DNA of 35,986 nucleotides, from positions 1 to 35,986 of the forward strand of contig NZ_AHJE01000170.1 of the NCBI RefSeq assembly GCF_000243095.1, written 5' to 3'. The notes under the pieces were generated by a model. It saw only the letters and a program-made list of their open reading frames with translations. It did not search any database and was not told the origin of the DNA. How positions within the stretch are numbered: position 1 is the stretch's first letter; each line of letters begins with the position of its first letter. Shown one piece after another: positions 8,200 to 17,387 of the stretch. Source of the DNA: Cupriavidus basilensis OR16. GTDB lineage: Bacteria; Pseudomonadota; Gammaproteobacteria; Burkholderiales; Burkholderiaceae. The translations under genes were made by a program, and so were the position numbers.

Positions 8200-9255
8200 A
8201 TGCGAATCGCGTTTCTAACTGATCAAAAAATAATGGGTGGCGGTGAGAGAAATCTGCTCTCACTGACATCGAGGCTGAGTCGAACGGAAGACGTTACGGT
8301 ATTCACAAACAGTGATTTACTCGCTAACGCATTCGATGAAAAAGGTGTGACCGTGCGGCTTCATCCAATTAGAAGTCGATGGTTAAAGTTCATCCCTGTA
8401 AGGGATAGATCTTTGGAAAGAGAGCTACGGGAATTCGATGTTGTACATGCATATTCCGTGTCAACTGTTCCTGCTCTATTTGGGCATCCAAAGGCTGTTT
8501 GGACAATACACGGTCCATGGGAGAAACCGTTCGGAGGCAGATCGATTGTGGCCGAACGCTGGCTAAAGCATGCCATTGCGGTGTCCACGGACGTAATGGC
8601 GCATTGTAGATTCCGGAAATGTCCAATCACCGCTATTCCTCTCGGTTCCCTTTCGGAAGATTCAATGATAAGGGCGTCATCGGATCCGATTTCAATGACC
8701 AATTCATCCGTTCGTATAGGGGTTCTTGGTAGATTTCAATTTATCAAGGGACAGGATTTAGCTATAAAAGCTTCGCGAATAGTTGCAGAGAGATTTCCTG
8801 ATAAGAAGATCGTATTGCAAATGTGTGGGTCAGTTAATGACGAGTATAAGAAAGATGTCGACTATTTTAGTCAGATAATGCGGGATGCTTCGTCAAGAAA
8901 GATTGGTCAATTGTCAGTGGAATTTTTATCGCATAGCAACAACCCGCTTTCGTTTATTGATGAACAAGATTTGATTTTGGTGCCTTCTAGATATGAGTCA
9001 TTTAGCATGACTACGATTGAGGCTTTGGCGCGAGGAAAGCCTGTCGTGGTTCCAGACATTGGAGGACCAAAGGAAATTATAGGTGCGCGCGAAGACGTAG
9101 GTTTGATGTTTGATCCATGCTCGGCTGAATCTATCGCCGATTCAATAACTCGTGTGCTCGCAGGCCACAGATTCAATGCATCGGACTCTACATCGCGTCC
9201 AAGCCTCCTATTGGCACGCTTGATGGTGAAAGTCTTAGAACTCTCCATTTTCTAA
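8200..9255 (+). CDS. Glycosyltransferase family 4 protein, C-terminus probably altered
   Basis: This is a GT-B fold glycosyltransferase likely to add one sugar to the lipid-linked EPS repeat unit on the cytoplasmic face. The N-terminal acceptor domain begins MRIAFLTDQKIMGGGERN. The donor domain has IGVLGRFQFIKGQDL and the EX7E-type motif ESFSMTTIEALARGKPVVVP followed by DIGGPKEII. Up to about residue 325 it reads normally. The last about 27 residues (from NASDSTSRPS onward) do not look like a GT4 C-terminus, and the same DNA in another frame encodes the N-terminus of the next glycosyltransferase. A deletion at about 9176-9186 therefore seems to have removed the end of this gene and the first bases of the next. 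The protein may still fold because the catalytic motifs are upstream. Confidence 0.85.
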   Translation: MRIAFLTDQKIMGGGERNLLSLTSRLSRTEDVTVFTNSDLLANAFDEKGVTVRLHPIRSRWLKFIPVRDRSLERELREFDVVHAYSVSTVPALFGHPKAVWTIHGPWEKPFGGRSIVAERWLKHAIAVSTDVMAHCRFRKCPITAIPLGSLSEDSMIRASSDPISMTNSSVRIGVLGRFQFIKGQDLAIKASRIVAERFPDKKIVLQMCGSVNDEYKKDVDYFSQIMRDASSRKIGQLSVEFLSHSNNPLSFIDEQDLILVPSRYESFSMTTIEALARGKPVVVPDIGGPKEIIGAREDVGLMFDPCSAESIADSITRVLAGHRFNASDSTSRPSLLLARLMVKVLELSIF

Positions 9256-10381
9256 GGGGATTGTCTTCGATGCACACCGTAACTTTTGCGAGCCCTCCGC
9301 TAGCGGGGATCGAATCGGAGCAAACCGCAGACGTTATTAGCGCGACGGGCGTATCTCGATTCGTGCCAATTTCTCCTGGGAGACGGACACTAAGAAGCTT
9401 CGGATCGGCGCTGGCTCAGCGGAAACCACATTTCTTTGTTGCCGCTAAAGATCTGCGTTTCGAGAGGATGATAGAACGTGGCGATCTAGGCGAATTCGAT
9501 GTAATTCATTTGGACGGGCTCGTCGCATTCAATTATTTCGAGGCCGCTCGAGACGCTTGCAAAAAGGTTTCTGTCGATCTGCGCGATGCCTGGTCACTTT
9601 TGTACACACGCATTTTGAGCAGCAAGCGTGGTGCTGACAAAGTGTACACACATCTCAAGCTGAAACTTCTTGAGCGAGTAGAGCGGGAAGTAGTCGATAA
9701 AGCAACCGAGTTAATTGTCATATCTGACGTGGATAGAAACTATCTGGCAGAAAAATACAATCGAGATAGGGAATCTATTCGTGTGGTTGCAAATGGTGTG
9801 GAGAGCCACCCCATTCAGGCGGAAAAAGTAAAGAATGAAGATGATCCTAGAATGAAGATGATCCTATTGTTCTAGTTTTTACTGGTGCGATGGATTATTT
9901 CCCTAATGATCAAGCTGCGTCGTACTTTCTTAGCGAGATATTTCCAAATTTGAAAGTATCAAATCGTAGTTGGAAGATGTACGTGGTAGGTAGATCCCCC
10001 TCTCAGGCTTTACTTAACTGCGCGTCCAATGACATTGTCATCACGGGAACCGTACCGAGTATCGAAAAATATTTGAATGAAGCCGATATTGTTGTTGCGC
10101 CTCTACTTTCTGGTGCCGGCTTAAAAAATAAGGTGCTCGAGGGGATGGCTAGTGGAAAGGCGGTTATCGGAAGTTCAATTGCATTTGAGGGAATCGACGG
10201 TGAAGAAGGAGTTCATTTTCTCTGTGCTAACTCAAAAAGCGAGTGGATCGAGAGTATTAACAATTTGGCAAACGATGACGACCTACGTGAAGCGGTGGGG
10301 AGAAAGGGTAGGGAGTTTGTAAGGAACCAATTCTATTGGTCAAAAATAATTGAAGAATTTCGAGCTGTGGTACTGGACTAG
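9176..10381 (+). pseudogene. Glycosyltransferase family 4, disrupted by a 17-bp tandem duplication and a damaged start
   Basis: The original N-terminus reads YIASKPPIGTLDGESLRTLH in the frame that contains 9261, beginning near 9186 with no in-frame start before the serine-rich SSM at about 9270. An ATG at 9176 lies in a different frame, so bases are missing or added at the start. The frame continues through LLERVEREVVDKATELIVIS to 9832, where an exact 17-bp tandem duplication shifts it into a stop at 9875. With one copy removed it reads NEDDPIVLVFTGAMDYFPND and continues to the stop at 10381. The second half has VVAPLLSGAGLKNKVLEGMA and KAVIGSSIAFEGID, the donor-binding region of GT4 enzymes. 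As written the gene is split into two pieces and should be inactive. Confidence 0.88.
9832..9866 (+). repeat. Exact 17-bp tandem duplication inside a GT4 gene
   Basis: GAATGAAGATGATCCTA occurs at 9833-9849 and again at 9850-9866, with one further matching base on the left. Seventeen is not a multiple of three. Removing one copy restores the glycosyltransferase frame exactly. Confidence 0.97.
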
Positions 10382-10385
10382 GGCT

Positions 10386-11147
10386 ATGGAAGAGACTGTA
10401 ACAAATTTTCAAGTCGCAGGATTGCGCGTGTCAAGCCTTGCGGTCAGCGAAGATCGTTTTACCCATGCGCTGCAGGACGCAATCAGCAAGAGTAGATGTA
10501 TTATTGTAACTTTTGTTAATCCAAATTCATTTTTTCTCAGACGTAAACACTACGCGTATTCAACCGAACTTGGCGAATTTGATGCTGTTTTTGCAGACGG
10601 AATTGGCGTCGTGCTGGGCGCAGGACTGCTGGGCTACAGGATAAGACGCTTGAGTTTCGATAGTACCTCGCTCGCCCCGGTTATTTTTCGTTGGGCTCAA
10701 GAAAATTCGATTGGGACATTCTTGATAGGTAGCTCGAAAGAAAAAATATCTGTGGCCGAAAGGACTATCAGTGAAGAATTCGAGAATTTAAAGATATTGG
10801 GAAAGGTGGATGGTTACACCGAGAACTCAGAGGCGATAGCTAAGATAATTTCCAGCGGAGCACAATTGGTAATATGTGGCATGGGCGGACCGCTGCAGGA
10901 GAGGTTCTTGCTGAATCTGAGGGATGCGGGATTCCGCGGCGTAGCCTTCACTTGCGGTGGCTATTTCGATCAGTTGATTGGTGGGTATGATTATTATCCT
11001 AGAATCGTCGATAAATTAAATGTAAGGTTTATATTTAGACTGTGCAAAGAGCCTAGGCGGCTTGCAAAGCGTTATCTTATCGACTCACGGTTTTTTGTTT
11101 TTGATATATTTAAGGGGAATTTTTTAAAAAAATATAAAGCTAAATAG
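10386..11147 (+). CDS. WecG/TagA/CpsF family glycosyltransferase
   Basis: This 253-residue GT26-type enzyme would transfer a sugar (commonly a ManNAcA-, ManNAc- or hexose-type residue in this family) to the growing lipid-linked oligosaccharide. It is a peripheral membrane protein in characterised relatives. It shows the family pattern: VNPNSFFLRRK, ADGIGVVLGAGLLGYRIRRL with the conserved Asp, a central GTFLIGSSKEK nucleotide-binding segment, GMGGPLQERFL and the C-terminal CGGYFDQLIGG. The basic C-terminus (KEPRRLAKRY...FLKKYKAK) fits membrane association. The ATG at 10386 lies four bases after the stop of the broken GT4 gene; the longer frame from 10350 would overlap that gene and was rejected. 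Frame and length are normal. Confidence 0.88.
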   Translation: MEETVTNFQVAGLRVSSLAVSEDRFTHALQDAISKSRCIIVTFVNPNSFFLRRKHYAYSTELGEFDAVFADGIGVVLGAGLLGYRIRRLSFDSTSLAPVIFRWAQENSIGTFLIGSSKEKISVAERTISEEFENLKILGKVDGYTENSEAIAKIISSGAQLVICGMGGPLQERFLLNLRDAGFRGVAFTCGGYFDQLIGGYDYYPRIVDKLNVRFIFRLCKEPRRLAKRYLIDSRFFVFDIFKGNFLKKYKAK

Positions 11148-11153
11148 AGGTGG

Positions 11154-12411
11154 ATGATGACGCTGGCGTCGTTTGTACCAATGTTATTGTTTTTGCCGCT
11201 GCTTCAATATAATCCGGTGCCTGGATTAAATGGGTTCTTGCCTGTTGGGTCACTGTTTGGCGCCATGGCAATCGGGTTAAGGTTGGCCGTGAGCCACAGT
11301 GGTGCCCCATCGGCCTCGCCTCTCCGAGTAAAGCGTTTGGATATTTTTGTAGTTTTATTCTGGTTAATTTTGATTGTGCCAACGATAACAAGTTTAAATA
11401 CTAGAGTATCAATAAAGGTACTTTTTGATTGGGCATTGGCCGTATTGATATATTTTTACGTGGCGCGCTTTTCCTCAAAGAGAGAGCTACGAGTGTTGAT
11501 CGGATCTTTGGTGGTTCTGACTGGCGTTTCCGCGGCAATCGTGATCATGCAAAAATTCCTGGGCGTGACCTGGCCGGTATCTGGCTATTTGAACGATGAA
11601 CTGTCGGAGGAACGCCTCAATTTTGGCGATGTTGGCGCGGTCCGGACCGTAGGAATTTTTTTGCATGCAAATTCGCAGGCGCTATTGTTTTCTGTGCTTT
11701 TGCCATTTTGCTTCGGCTTACTTGGATGCATGAGACGGGGATGGGGAAGGGTTGCTACGTTCTTTGTGTTCGTCCTGGGCTGCGTCGCACAATTATTGAC
11801 TCTATCGAGAAGTGGTCTGCTTTGTTCTATTTTATCCATTGGATCGATATTTTTCTTTCAAATGCGATACGGCCAATCAAGAATGGCGATTTGGCGAACG
11901 ATGAGAAGCCTAATTACGTGGCTGCTGGTGGGAGCGGTATGTGCAGTGATGCTGGCATTATCGACAAGCATCATAGATAGTCTCGAAGAGAGATTCTTCT
12001 CCAGTCACTATGCCGAGCGAGACGAGGGATCTGCGATTGCTCGAGCTGCCAACCTCGATGCGGGAATAAATGCCACGCTGGCTAACCCTGGTCTCGGTAT
12101 CGGACCAGGTATGAGTTCGAAAGTCTATTTCGAATATGGCGGATGGCGGGGATTCGGACCGCATAATATGTATCTTTTGCTTAGTAGTGAATTCGGTATT
12201 CCCGTTCTTGTCTTTTTTTGTTTATTGCTTTTCAGATTTTTTTTCTCGCGCGCTGGCAGGAGTAAAAAGCAACGTAAGAAGCCTGGCGTTACCTTGCTTG
12301 GCGGCGCTGATCTCGTTCGCCGTAGCTGGTCTATTTGAGAGCGCAACGTCGGGGATAATGTTGGTTCCATTGTTTACTGTATTTGGAATGATTGCAAGAT
12401 CAGATAAATAA
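11154..12411 (+). pseudogene. wzy: O-antigen/EPS polymerase (Wzy/WaaL family), frameshifted near the C-terminus
   Basis: This is a polytopic inner-membrane protein expected to polymerise repeat units in the periplasm. Many hydrophobic helices are visible from the N-terminus (LASFVPMLLFLPLLQ) onward. The family-type periplasmic loop region includes NFGDVGAVRTVGIFLHANSQ, and the Wzy_C region has ANPGLGIGPGM and GFGPHNMYLLLSSEFGIP. At a T8 tract (12237-12244) the frame leaves the helix LVFFCLLLFRFFFSRA and ends at 12338 with an unrelated charged tail. With one T fewer it reads SRALAGVKSNVRSLALPCLA and continues through a last hydrophobic helix to the stop at 12411. The lesion removes about 50 native residues including one membrane segment. 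A sequencing error at the homopolymer cannot be excluded. Confidence 0.85.
12237..12244 (+). repeat. T8 homopolymer at the wzy frameshift point
   Basis: Eight consecutive T residues lie where the reading frame changes. T7 would give a full-length polymerase, so the tract length alone sets whether the gene is in frame. Confidence 0.9.
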
Positions 12412-12515
12412 TATATCTGATTTTACTTATTTTAATTTATATTGATTTTATTATTTTTGTTAAATTTTATTTAATATATTTGCATGGAAAGATCTAGCGG
12501 CGAGGAATAACGGTG

Positions 12516-13715
12516 ATGCGGATCCTTATAATCTCTAATGGTGTGGCAGGCGGAGGTGCGGAGAACTTCGCTTGGAATGAGGCCGAGGCGCTTCGTGGCA
12601 GAGGTCACGACGTAAGAATCCTGAGTGTAGTTCCGGACGCGTCGCACAGGGCTGGCTGATAAGGGTGTGATATCTAGGAGTCTATTTCATCAGAAGATAG
12701 GCTTACTTGGAAGAGTATTTTTTGGAATGGCGATGTATATAGCGTTACTCGGCGCGCGATTCGTGAGTTCAATCCGGATGTAATTCATTTGCATCGGATT
12801 AGGATATTTTCGATGGCCTTGCTGTTCGCGTTGCGAGGACATGCTGGGAAAGTCTTCATGACATTGCATGATCACTACCTCACGTGTCCTTCGTCTACGA
12901 GGACTTTTGGATGTGGACGGCCGTGTCATCTTGATCGATGCGATCCCCGCGTTGCGCTGAAGGAGAAATGTGTCGGTAACTCGAGAGCGTTGACGGCTGT
13001 ATCTCTCGCGGAGTTTCACCTGCGGGGAGGCGTCACACGTGCCCACAGGCAAGTTGATAGGTTCCTTCTTCCTAGCAGATTTTTACTAAATTGGACCATG
13101 CGATCAGGAGTCGAGGCGTCGCGGCTCTCTTATCTCGCGAACTTCTCGCCTCGGAGTTCGACCCTGGGCGAGGAAGTTGGAAATTATACGGATAGTAATC
13201 GCCAATTTATATTCCTGGGTAGGTTGTCAGAGGAAAAGGGAATATTTGTTTTGTTGGCGGCTGCAAAATTAGTTCCCGATGCTACGGTATTGATTGTTGG
13301 CGATGGCCCGATGCGAGCAGAGATTGCATCAATCATTAAACGAGATGGCATATCTAACGTTCGGCTGACCGGCCATTTAAATGGTGATAAACTACGAGAG
13401 GTGATTGGCGAAAGCCGTGCGTTGATTATTCCGTCAACCTGCTTCGAAACGGCGCCGCTGGTGATTATTGAGGCGTATCAGGCGGGCATACCTGTTATAG
13501 GTGCAAACCGAGGTGGGATATCGGAGATGGTTCTGGACGAAGAGACTGGATACTTATTTGAGGCTGAGAATCCTAAGGCGTTGGCGGATTGTATGACTAA
13601 GCTATTGGCGGTGAAAGGGTTATCGGAGGCGCTCGGGGCCAATGGAAATAAATGGGGTCGACAATTTGAAGAGGGGGAGCACACCGATTCTTTGCTGAGA
13701 TTTTACTTGCAGTAG
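12516..13715 (+). pseudogene. Glycosyltransferase family 4 with two frameshifts
   Basis: The gene starts at ATG 12516 (GAGGAATAACGGTG upstream) with MRILIISNGVAGGGAENFAW, a classic GT4 N-terminus. That frame stops at 12659. The middle piece (about 12640-12723) continues one frame over as LADKGVISRSLFHQKIGLLG. After a T6 run at 12718-12723 the first frame resumes as FWNGDVYSVTRRAIREFNPD, followed by VIHLHR, and runs to 13715. The C-terminal half has IFLGRLSEEKGIF, VGDGPMRAEI and the EX7E-type region PSTCFETAPLVIIEAYQAGI followed by GGISEMV. One extra base near 12640-12655 and one missing T at 12718-12723 explain both shifts. The 100 bp before the start are strikingly AT-rich and hold no gene. 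As written only a non-functional N-terminal stub would be made from the start codon. Confidence 0.85.
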
Positions 13716-13880
13716 GCGGCGAAAGCTCAACGGGTGTCAGAGTCAAGCTGCTGATATAGATTGCTAAGATCGCGGCGTGGAGGAACTTTCCATGAAATTG
13801 GAAGTCAGCGGGAAAACTTGCCGAATTGTTGATCCGAGAACTCGACACGATTTTCCCGTGAGTTGCATGCGCGGCGCAGG

Positions 13881-14140
13881 CAGCTGACGACGCACGTGGC
13901 ACATAACACCTCGCGACGACGACGTTTAGCCGTTCCTGATGCAATTGCTCACAGCGAGGACATGCTATCTCGCAGCAAAGGCGCAAGCGAATCGAACGAG
14001 GCGTCGGCTGGGTCAAGACAGTGAGGCACATGCGTCAGGTGATGGCGCGCTGCCTTAGGAACTTCGACCAGCTGTTTGTCCTGAGCATGGTCGCCGACAG
14101 TCTCACGCGCATGCGTCGACTGGGACAAATCCGTTCGTAG
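13881..14140 (+). mobile_element. Remnant of an IS5-family transposase (C-terminal part)
   Basis: Two neighbouring frames give pieces of an IS5-type DDE transposase C-terminus: LTTHVAHNTSRRRR (from 13884) and, after a frameshift, GHAISQQRRKRIERGVGWVK followed by TVRHMRQVMARCLRNFDQLF and LTRMRRLGQIRS, stop at 14138-14140. KRIE...GW.KTV is the hallmark around the catalytic glutamate of this family. No N-terminal part, start or terminal repeats could be found. It marks the boundary between the EPS genes and the convergently oriented initiating transferase. Confidence 0.7.
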
Positions 14141-14766
14141 TTGCAGTAGTCGTGGCAATGAGGTTGGAAGCCGGCGCTAAACAGCCAACAAGTCGATGGA
14201 CTGACGCGCAGCTTCTGGATTGTGGAATACGTGGAGCACATCCACCGCACAGGTTGAAGCGTTGTCGATTGCGCGGGGCGTACTTCAGCAGCCTACTAGG
14301 CTGTCCAGAAGCTGAGGATTATGTTGTGTCAGATAGGGGATACGGAGTTTTTTGATTCTACCGACGAGTAACCTGGGCAGCATTTTTGCTGTCTACTTTT
14401 TGGATCGCGCGGTATCCCGAGGGTGCTGTTCATGACCGTGATAAGCAGGATTCAGAGAAAGGTGAATTTCGCTTCACCGCAAGGTCGTTGGTTCCACTGC
14501 TTGCTGCGCGCGCGAAATGACGCGTGCAGCAGGTTGGGAGTGGCAATGGTGGTTCCAGAGCCTAGTCGCAAATGTGCGAAATTGAATTGTTCAGCTAACG
14601 ACTACCGACTACCAGAGTTATTTTTATTGGACCAGGCCGACACGTTTCGTCCTTCTCTAGCGGGGAAGGAATTTGGAATTGCTGGAGGGGTTGTCAACCA
14701 TTGATATCGTTGCGTGGATCTCTAGCGAGAATGACGTGAAGCTGTTCTGTAAATTCAAACGGATCG
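14141..14766 (+). other. Gene-poor stretch between the IS5 remnant and the initiating transferase
   Basis: No convincing gene is present. A 93-codon frame (14423-14704) and a 67-codon frame (14152-14355) match nothing I recognise and have no good ribosome-binding sites. The stretch probably contains degenerate sequence left after insertion and deletion events, and the end regions of the two converging transcripts. Confidence 0.4.
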
Positions 14767-16173
14767 TCAATAAGCGTTCTGCCCAGTCCAACCTTTAAAC
14801 GCGGTCCAGAAGATGATCCGCAGATCCATCCAGAACGACCAATTGCGGATATAGAAGATGTCGTGCTCGACCCGCTTGGCCATCTTGTCCAGCGTATCCG
14901 TCTCGCCACGATAACCATTGATCTGTGCCCAGCCGGTAATGCCGGGCTTGACGCGGTGGCGGAGCATATACAGATCGAGTTGTTCTTTATAGATATTGTT
15001 GTGGGCCATGGCGTGCGGGCGGGGGCCTACCACGCTCATTTCGCCTTTGAGCACGTTGATGAACTGCGGCAGCTCGTCCAGGCTCGTGCGGCGCAGGATG
15101 GCGCCGATCGGGGTGATGCGGCTGTCGCCCTTGGTGGCCTGGGTGACCACGTTGTGCTCGGCGTGCGGCTTCATGCTGCGGAATTTGTAGACGTGGATCA
15201 CACGGCCGTCCATGCCAAGGCGCTCTTGCTTGAAGAACACCGGGCCAGGAGAGCTGCGCTTGATCAGCACGGCGATGACCAGGAACAGCGGGGAGAGCGC
15301 GGCAAGGACCAGGGCGGCAAAGCCGCGGTCGAACGCTGCCTTCACCGCGCCGCGCACGCCCAGCGAGGGCGGGCGGTTCAGCTCTACCGCGGGCATGCCC
15401 AGGAAGTCGCCTACCTTGTGGTTGAGCAGGTCGAAGTCCAGCAGGCTGGGTATCCATTTGATGTCGATGAAGTCGTTGCGCAGTGAGTACGCAATGCTCT
15501 GCATCTGGCGGGTGGCGCTCATCGGCAGCGTGATCCAGACTTCGTCGATGCTGTGTTGGCGGGCGAATTCCGCAATCTTGGCGCTGTCTTCCACGCGCAT
15601 TACGCCGGCCGGCGTAGCTTCATCTGGCGATGCGTAGATGCCCCCTACCCGGTAGCCGGTGCGGCGGTTGGCGGTGGCACGGCGGTACATTTCCTCGCCG
15701 GTGCGGCCGTAGCCGACGATCAATACGTGCTTGGTGTTCACACCGGTACCGCGGACCAGGCTCAGGAAGGCGCGGCTGGCGACGTGCAGCACCAGCAGGC
15801 CGACGATGGACCCGATATACCAGTAGGTGGCCCAAAGGCGCGAGAGGGAGTCGGCTTGATGGAGGAGGAAGCAGACCAGGATGGTGATCAGCCAGACCAG
15901 GGTCCAGCCGGCCAGCATGCGCGTGAAGAGCGAGAGGGGGCTGCGGCCGCGCCAGGACCCATACAGGTCGAACGCGGGCAGCACGATAAACGCTATGGTG
16001 CAGCCGAAGTACTGGATGAACTGGTGGATGGGCGCGCTGGGCGTGGCGTCCGTTGCAAAGCGTAGTTCGGTCGCCAGGTAGCCGGCAAGCCAGATGACAC
16101 CTACGTCCAGCAGGCGCGCGGCCAGCGTTAGCTGGCCGTGGTGCCTGGCGAACATGTCGCGATAAACTCCCAT
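14767..16173 (-). CDS. Undecaprenyl-phosphate glucose (sugar) phosphotransferase, WcaJ-like
   Basis: This 468-residue inner-membrane enzyme would start EPS repeat-unit synthesis by moving a sugar 1-phosphate (usually glucose) from UDP-sugar to undecaprenyl phosphate. It has four N-terminal membrane helices (for example VGVIWLAGYLATELRF and WTLVWLITILVCFLL) and a Rossmann-like CoA-binding domain (KHVLIVGYGRTGEEMYRRA). A further hydrophobic segment (ALVLAALSPLFLVIAVLIK) precedes the C-terminal catalytic bacterial sugar transferase domain, with SSPGPVFFKQERLGMDGR, KFRSM, DELPQFINVLKGEMSVVGPR and RHRVKPGITGWAQINGYRGE. The start at 16173 has a strong ribosome-binding site (GGGGAAG) at the right distance; a start at 16197 has none. 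It is intact and has the GC-rich character of the flanking chromosome. Confidence 0.93.
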   Translation of the reverse strand: MGVYRDMFARHHGQLTLAARLLDVGVIWLAGYLATELRFATDATPSAPIHQFIQYFGCTIAFIVLPAFDLYGSWRGRSPLSLFTRMLAGWTLVWLITILVCFLLHQADSLSRLWATYWYIGSIVGLLVLHVASRAFLSLVRGTGVNTKHVLIVGYGRTGEEMYRRATANRRTGYRVGGIYASPDEATPAGVMRVEDSAKIAEFARQHSIDEVWITLPMSATRQMQSIAYSLRNDFIDIKWIPSLLDFDLLNHKVGDFLGMPAVELNRPPSLGVRGAVKAAFDRGFAALVLAALSPLFLVIAVLIKRSSPGPVFFKQERLGMDGRVIHVYKFRSMKPHAEHNVVTQATKGDSRITPIGAILRRTSLDELPQFINVLKGEMSVVGPRPHAMAHNNIYKEQLDLYMLRHRVKPGITGWAQINGYRGETDTLDKMAKRVEHDIFYIRNWSFWMDLRIIFWTAFKGWTGQNAY

Positions 16174-16514
16174 GATCTTCCCCGAAAGCGTTCGCAATCC
16201 AGTCGCACGGCTGTGCGCCCGAACTATTTATCCCCAATTGATAAGGGCGGCGTGCCATTAACTACGCCGGCCCAGCCATGCGCGCTGTCTCCGATGGCAT
16301 GGCGTTTTTGATCGGACGAAGGAAGTCGGCGCTGGGCTGCATGGTTTGCAGCCAATTCCATGGCACTTGGGGCGGCTGACCCGTGCGCCCGTGCGTCGTC
16401 CGTGCTGGGACGATTCGCTGGAATATCGTCGCTTCGTTTTAAACAGCCGCGATGGGCGCCTGTTTGCTCGTCTTATCGATGGGGCAGATAGTGCGGCGCA
16501 GCGACGTCTACCGG

Positions 16515-16534
16515 TACCCTGCGAGAGAAGGGAA
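16515..16534 (+). promoter_or_regulatory. CCC/GGG dyad motif, copy A
   Basis: TACCCTGCGAGAGAAGGGAA. It differs at two positions from the copy at 19149-19168. It is a possible binding site for an unidentified regulator; the function is inferred only from recurrence. Confidence 0.35.
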
Positions 16535-16742
16535 CGCGAGGGGATTGTTGGCGCCATGGCGTGGCGTTGCTGGCGAGGCTGCGCAGTGTGTCAGGGAGTC
16601 GTGCGGGGGATGGCGCGGGGGATGGCGGTTGAAAGTCTGGTAGGTGGTGGCGGTGCGTCGATTGTTCATTAATGTGTCGATCGTGTATCGCGGTTGATAT
16701 TTGATTTTTCTAAAGGCTGGTGCATTTTGTCTTTGCGTTTTC

Positions 16743-16765
16743 TATCCCTGCTTAAGAGGGGGGAA
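16743..16765 (+). promoter_or_regulatory. CCC/GGG dyad motif, copy B
   Basis: A related box reading ATCCCTGCTTAAGAGGGGGG, followed by a TATTAAGT segment at about 16783 that also occurs near the copy at 23632. Possible regulator site. Confidence 0.3.
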
Positions 16766-17333
16766 TCTCTGAATAAATGCTGGTATTAAGTAACGGGTGT
16801 TGTCGATTTCTCTCGCGGCTTATCGTGGCTTCTTCCACCTTCTGTGGGCGCTGCCTAGTCTCACAGTCCCTGGCCTTTGGCTGCCCTTTTTCATCCTGTG
16901 CGTAGTCGCGAAGGGCCGGCGGGGACATGCTCCGGCCGGATCGCTCGCGTGGATCGGCTCGCGGGGCGAAGGCGGTCAGTGTTTTGGCGGGCGTTTTGGG
17001 TGTTGGCGGGGATGCCTTGGCCGCCGGCGGATAGCCGGCCTGCCGGGCTCACGCCGCCATACCGGGTGCGGGTGTTGCTTACCTGCCAATCGGAGCGCCA
17101 ATTGCCTGGCCAATCGCGAGAAACTGAGACGCACGGTCAAGAGGCGGCCAAGAGTGGCCTTAATCTCGATAGCTAGAGACTTTTGCCTATAAGGCGTGCG
17201 CGCAGGGGTGATGCTTGAGGCCCCTTCTACCCGATCCAGCGAAAGACGGGGGAACCGACGCACCCGGGGCAATGACGGCGGCGACCCGGTGTCTTGCAGG
17301 GTCATGAGGCGTACGACGGGAATGATGGGGGTG

Positions 17334-17387
17334 TTTGGAATGACTGATTTGTCTGGTTTGTCTGGAATGTCTGATGTATCTGGAATG
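17334..17387 (+). repeat. Six imperfect 9-bp tandem repeats ending in a start codon
   Basis: Six consecutive 9-base units resembling TCTGGAATG (variants TTTGGAATG, ACTGATTTG, TCTGGTTTG, TCTGATGTA) run up to the likely ATG of the following gene. Because the period is a multiple of three, ATG codons at 17340, 17367 and 17385 are all in frame, giving alternative starts. Confidence 0.75.

Larger units (their letters stand above)
16174..17384 (+). other. 1.2-kb gene-poor stretch upstream of the initiating transferase
   Basis: No supported gene is present: the reading frames here are short, overlapping and compositionally typical of GC-rich non-coding DNA. It must contain the promoter of the minus-strand transferase gene near 16180-16260. 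It also holds two copies of a CCC/GGG dyad motif (16515-16534 and 16743-16765) that recurs upstream of other genes in this window, and a 9-bp tandem repeat at its right end. Confidence 0.5.

Noticed and set aside
14863..16065. Several long plus-strand frames opposite the WcaJ-like gene
   Set aside because: They are shadows of a clearly conserved minus-strand gene with strong codon bias.
16276..16309. CCATGC/GCATGG stem followed by T5 as a terminator
   Set aside because: The stem is only six pairs with a 15-base loop and no gene on the plus strand ends there.
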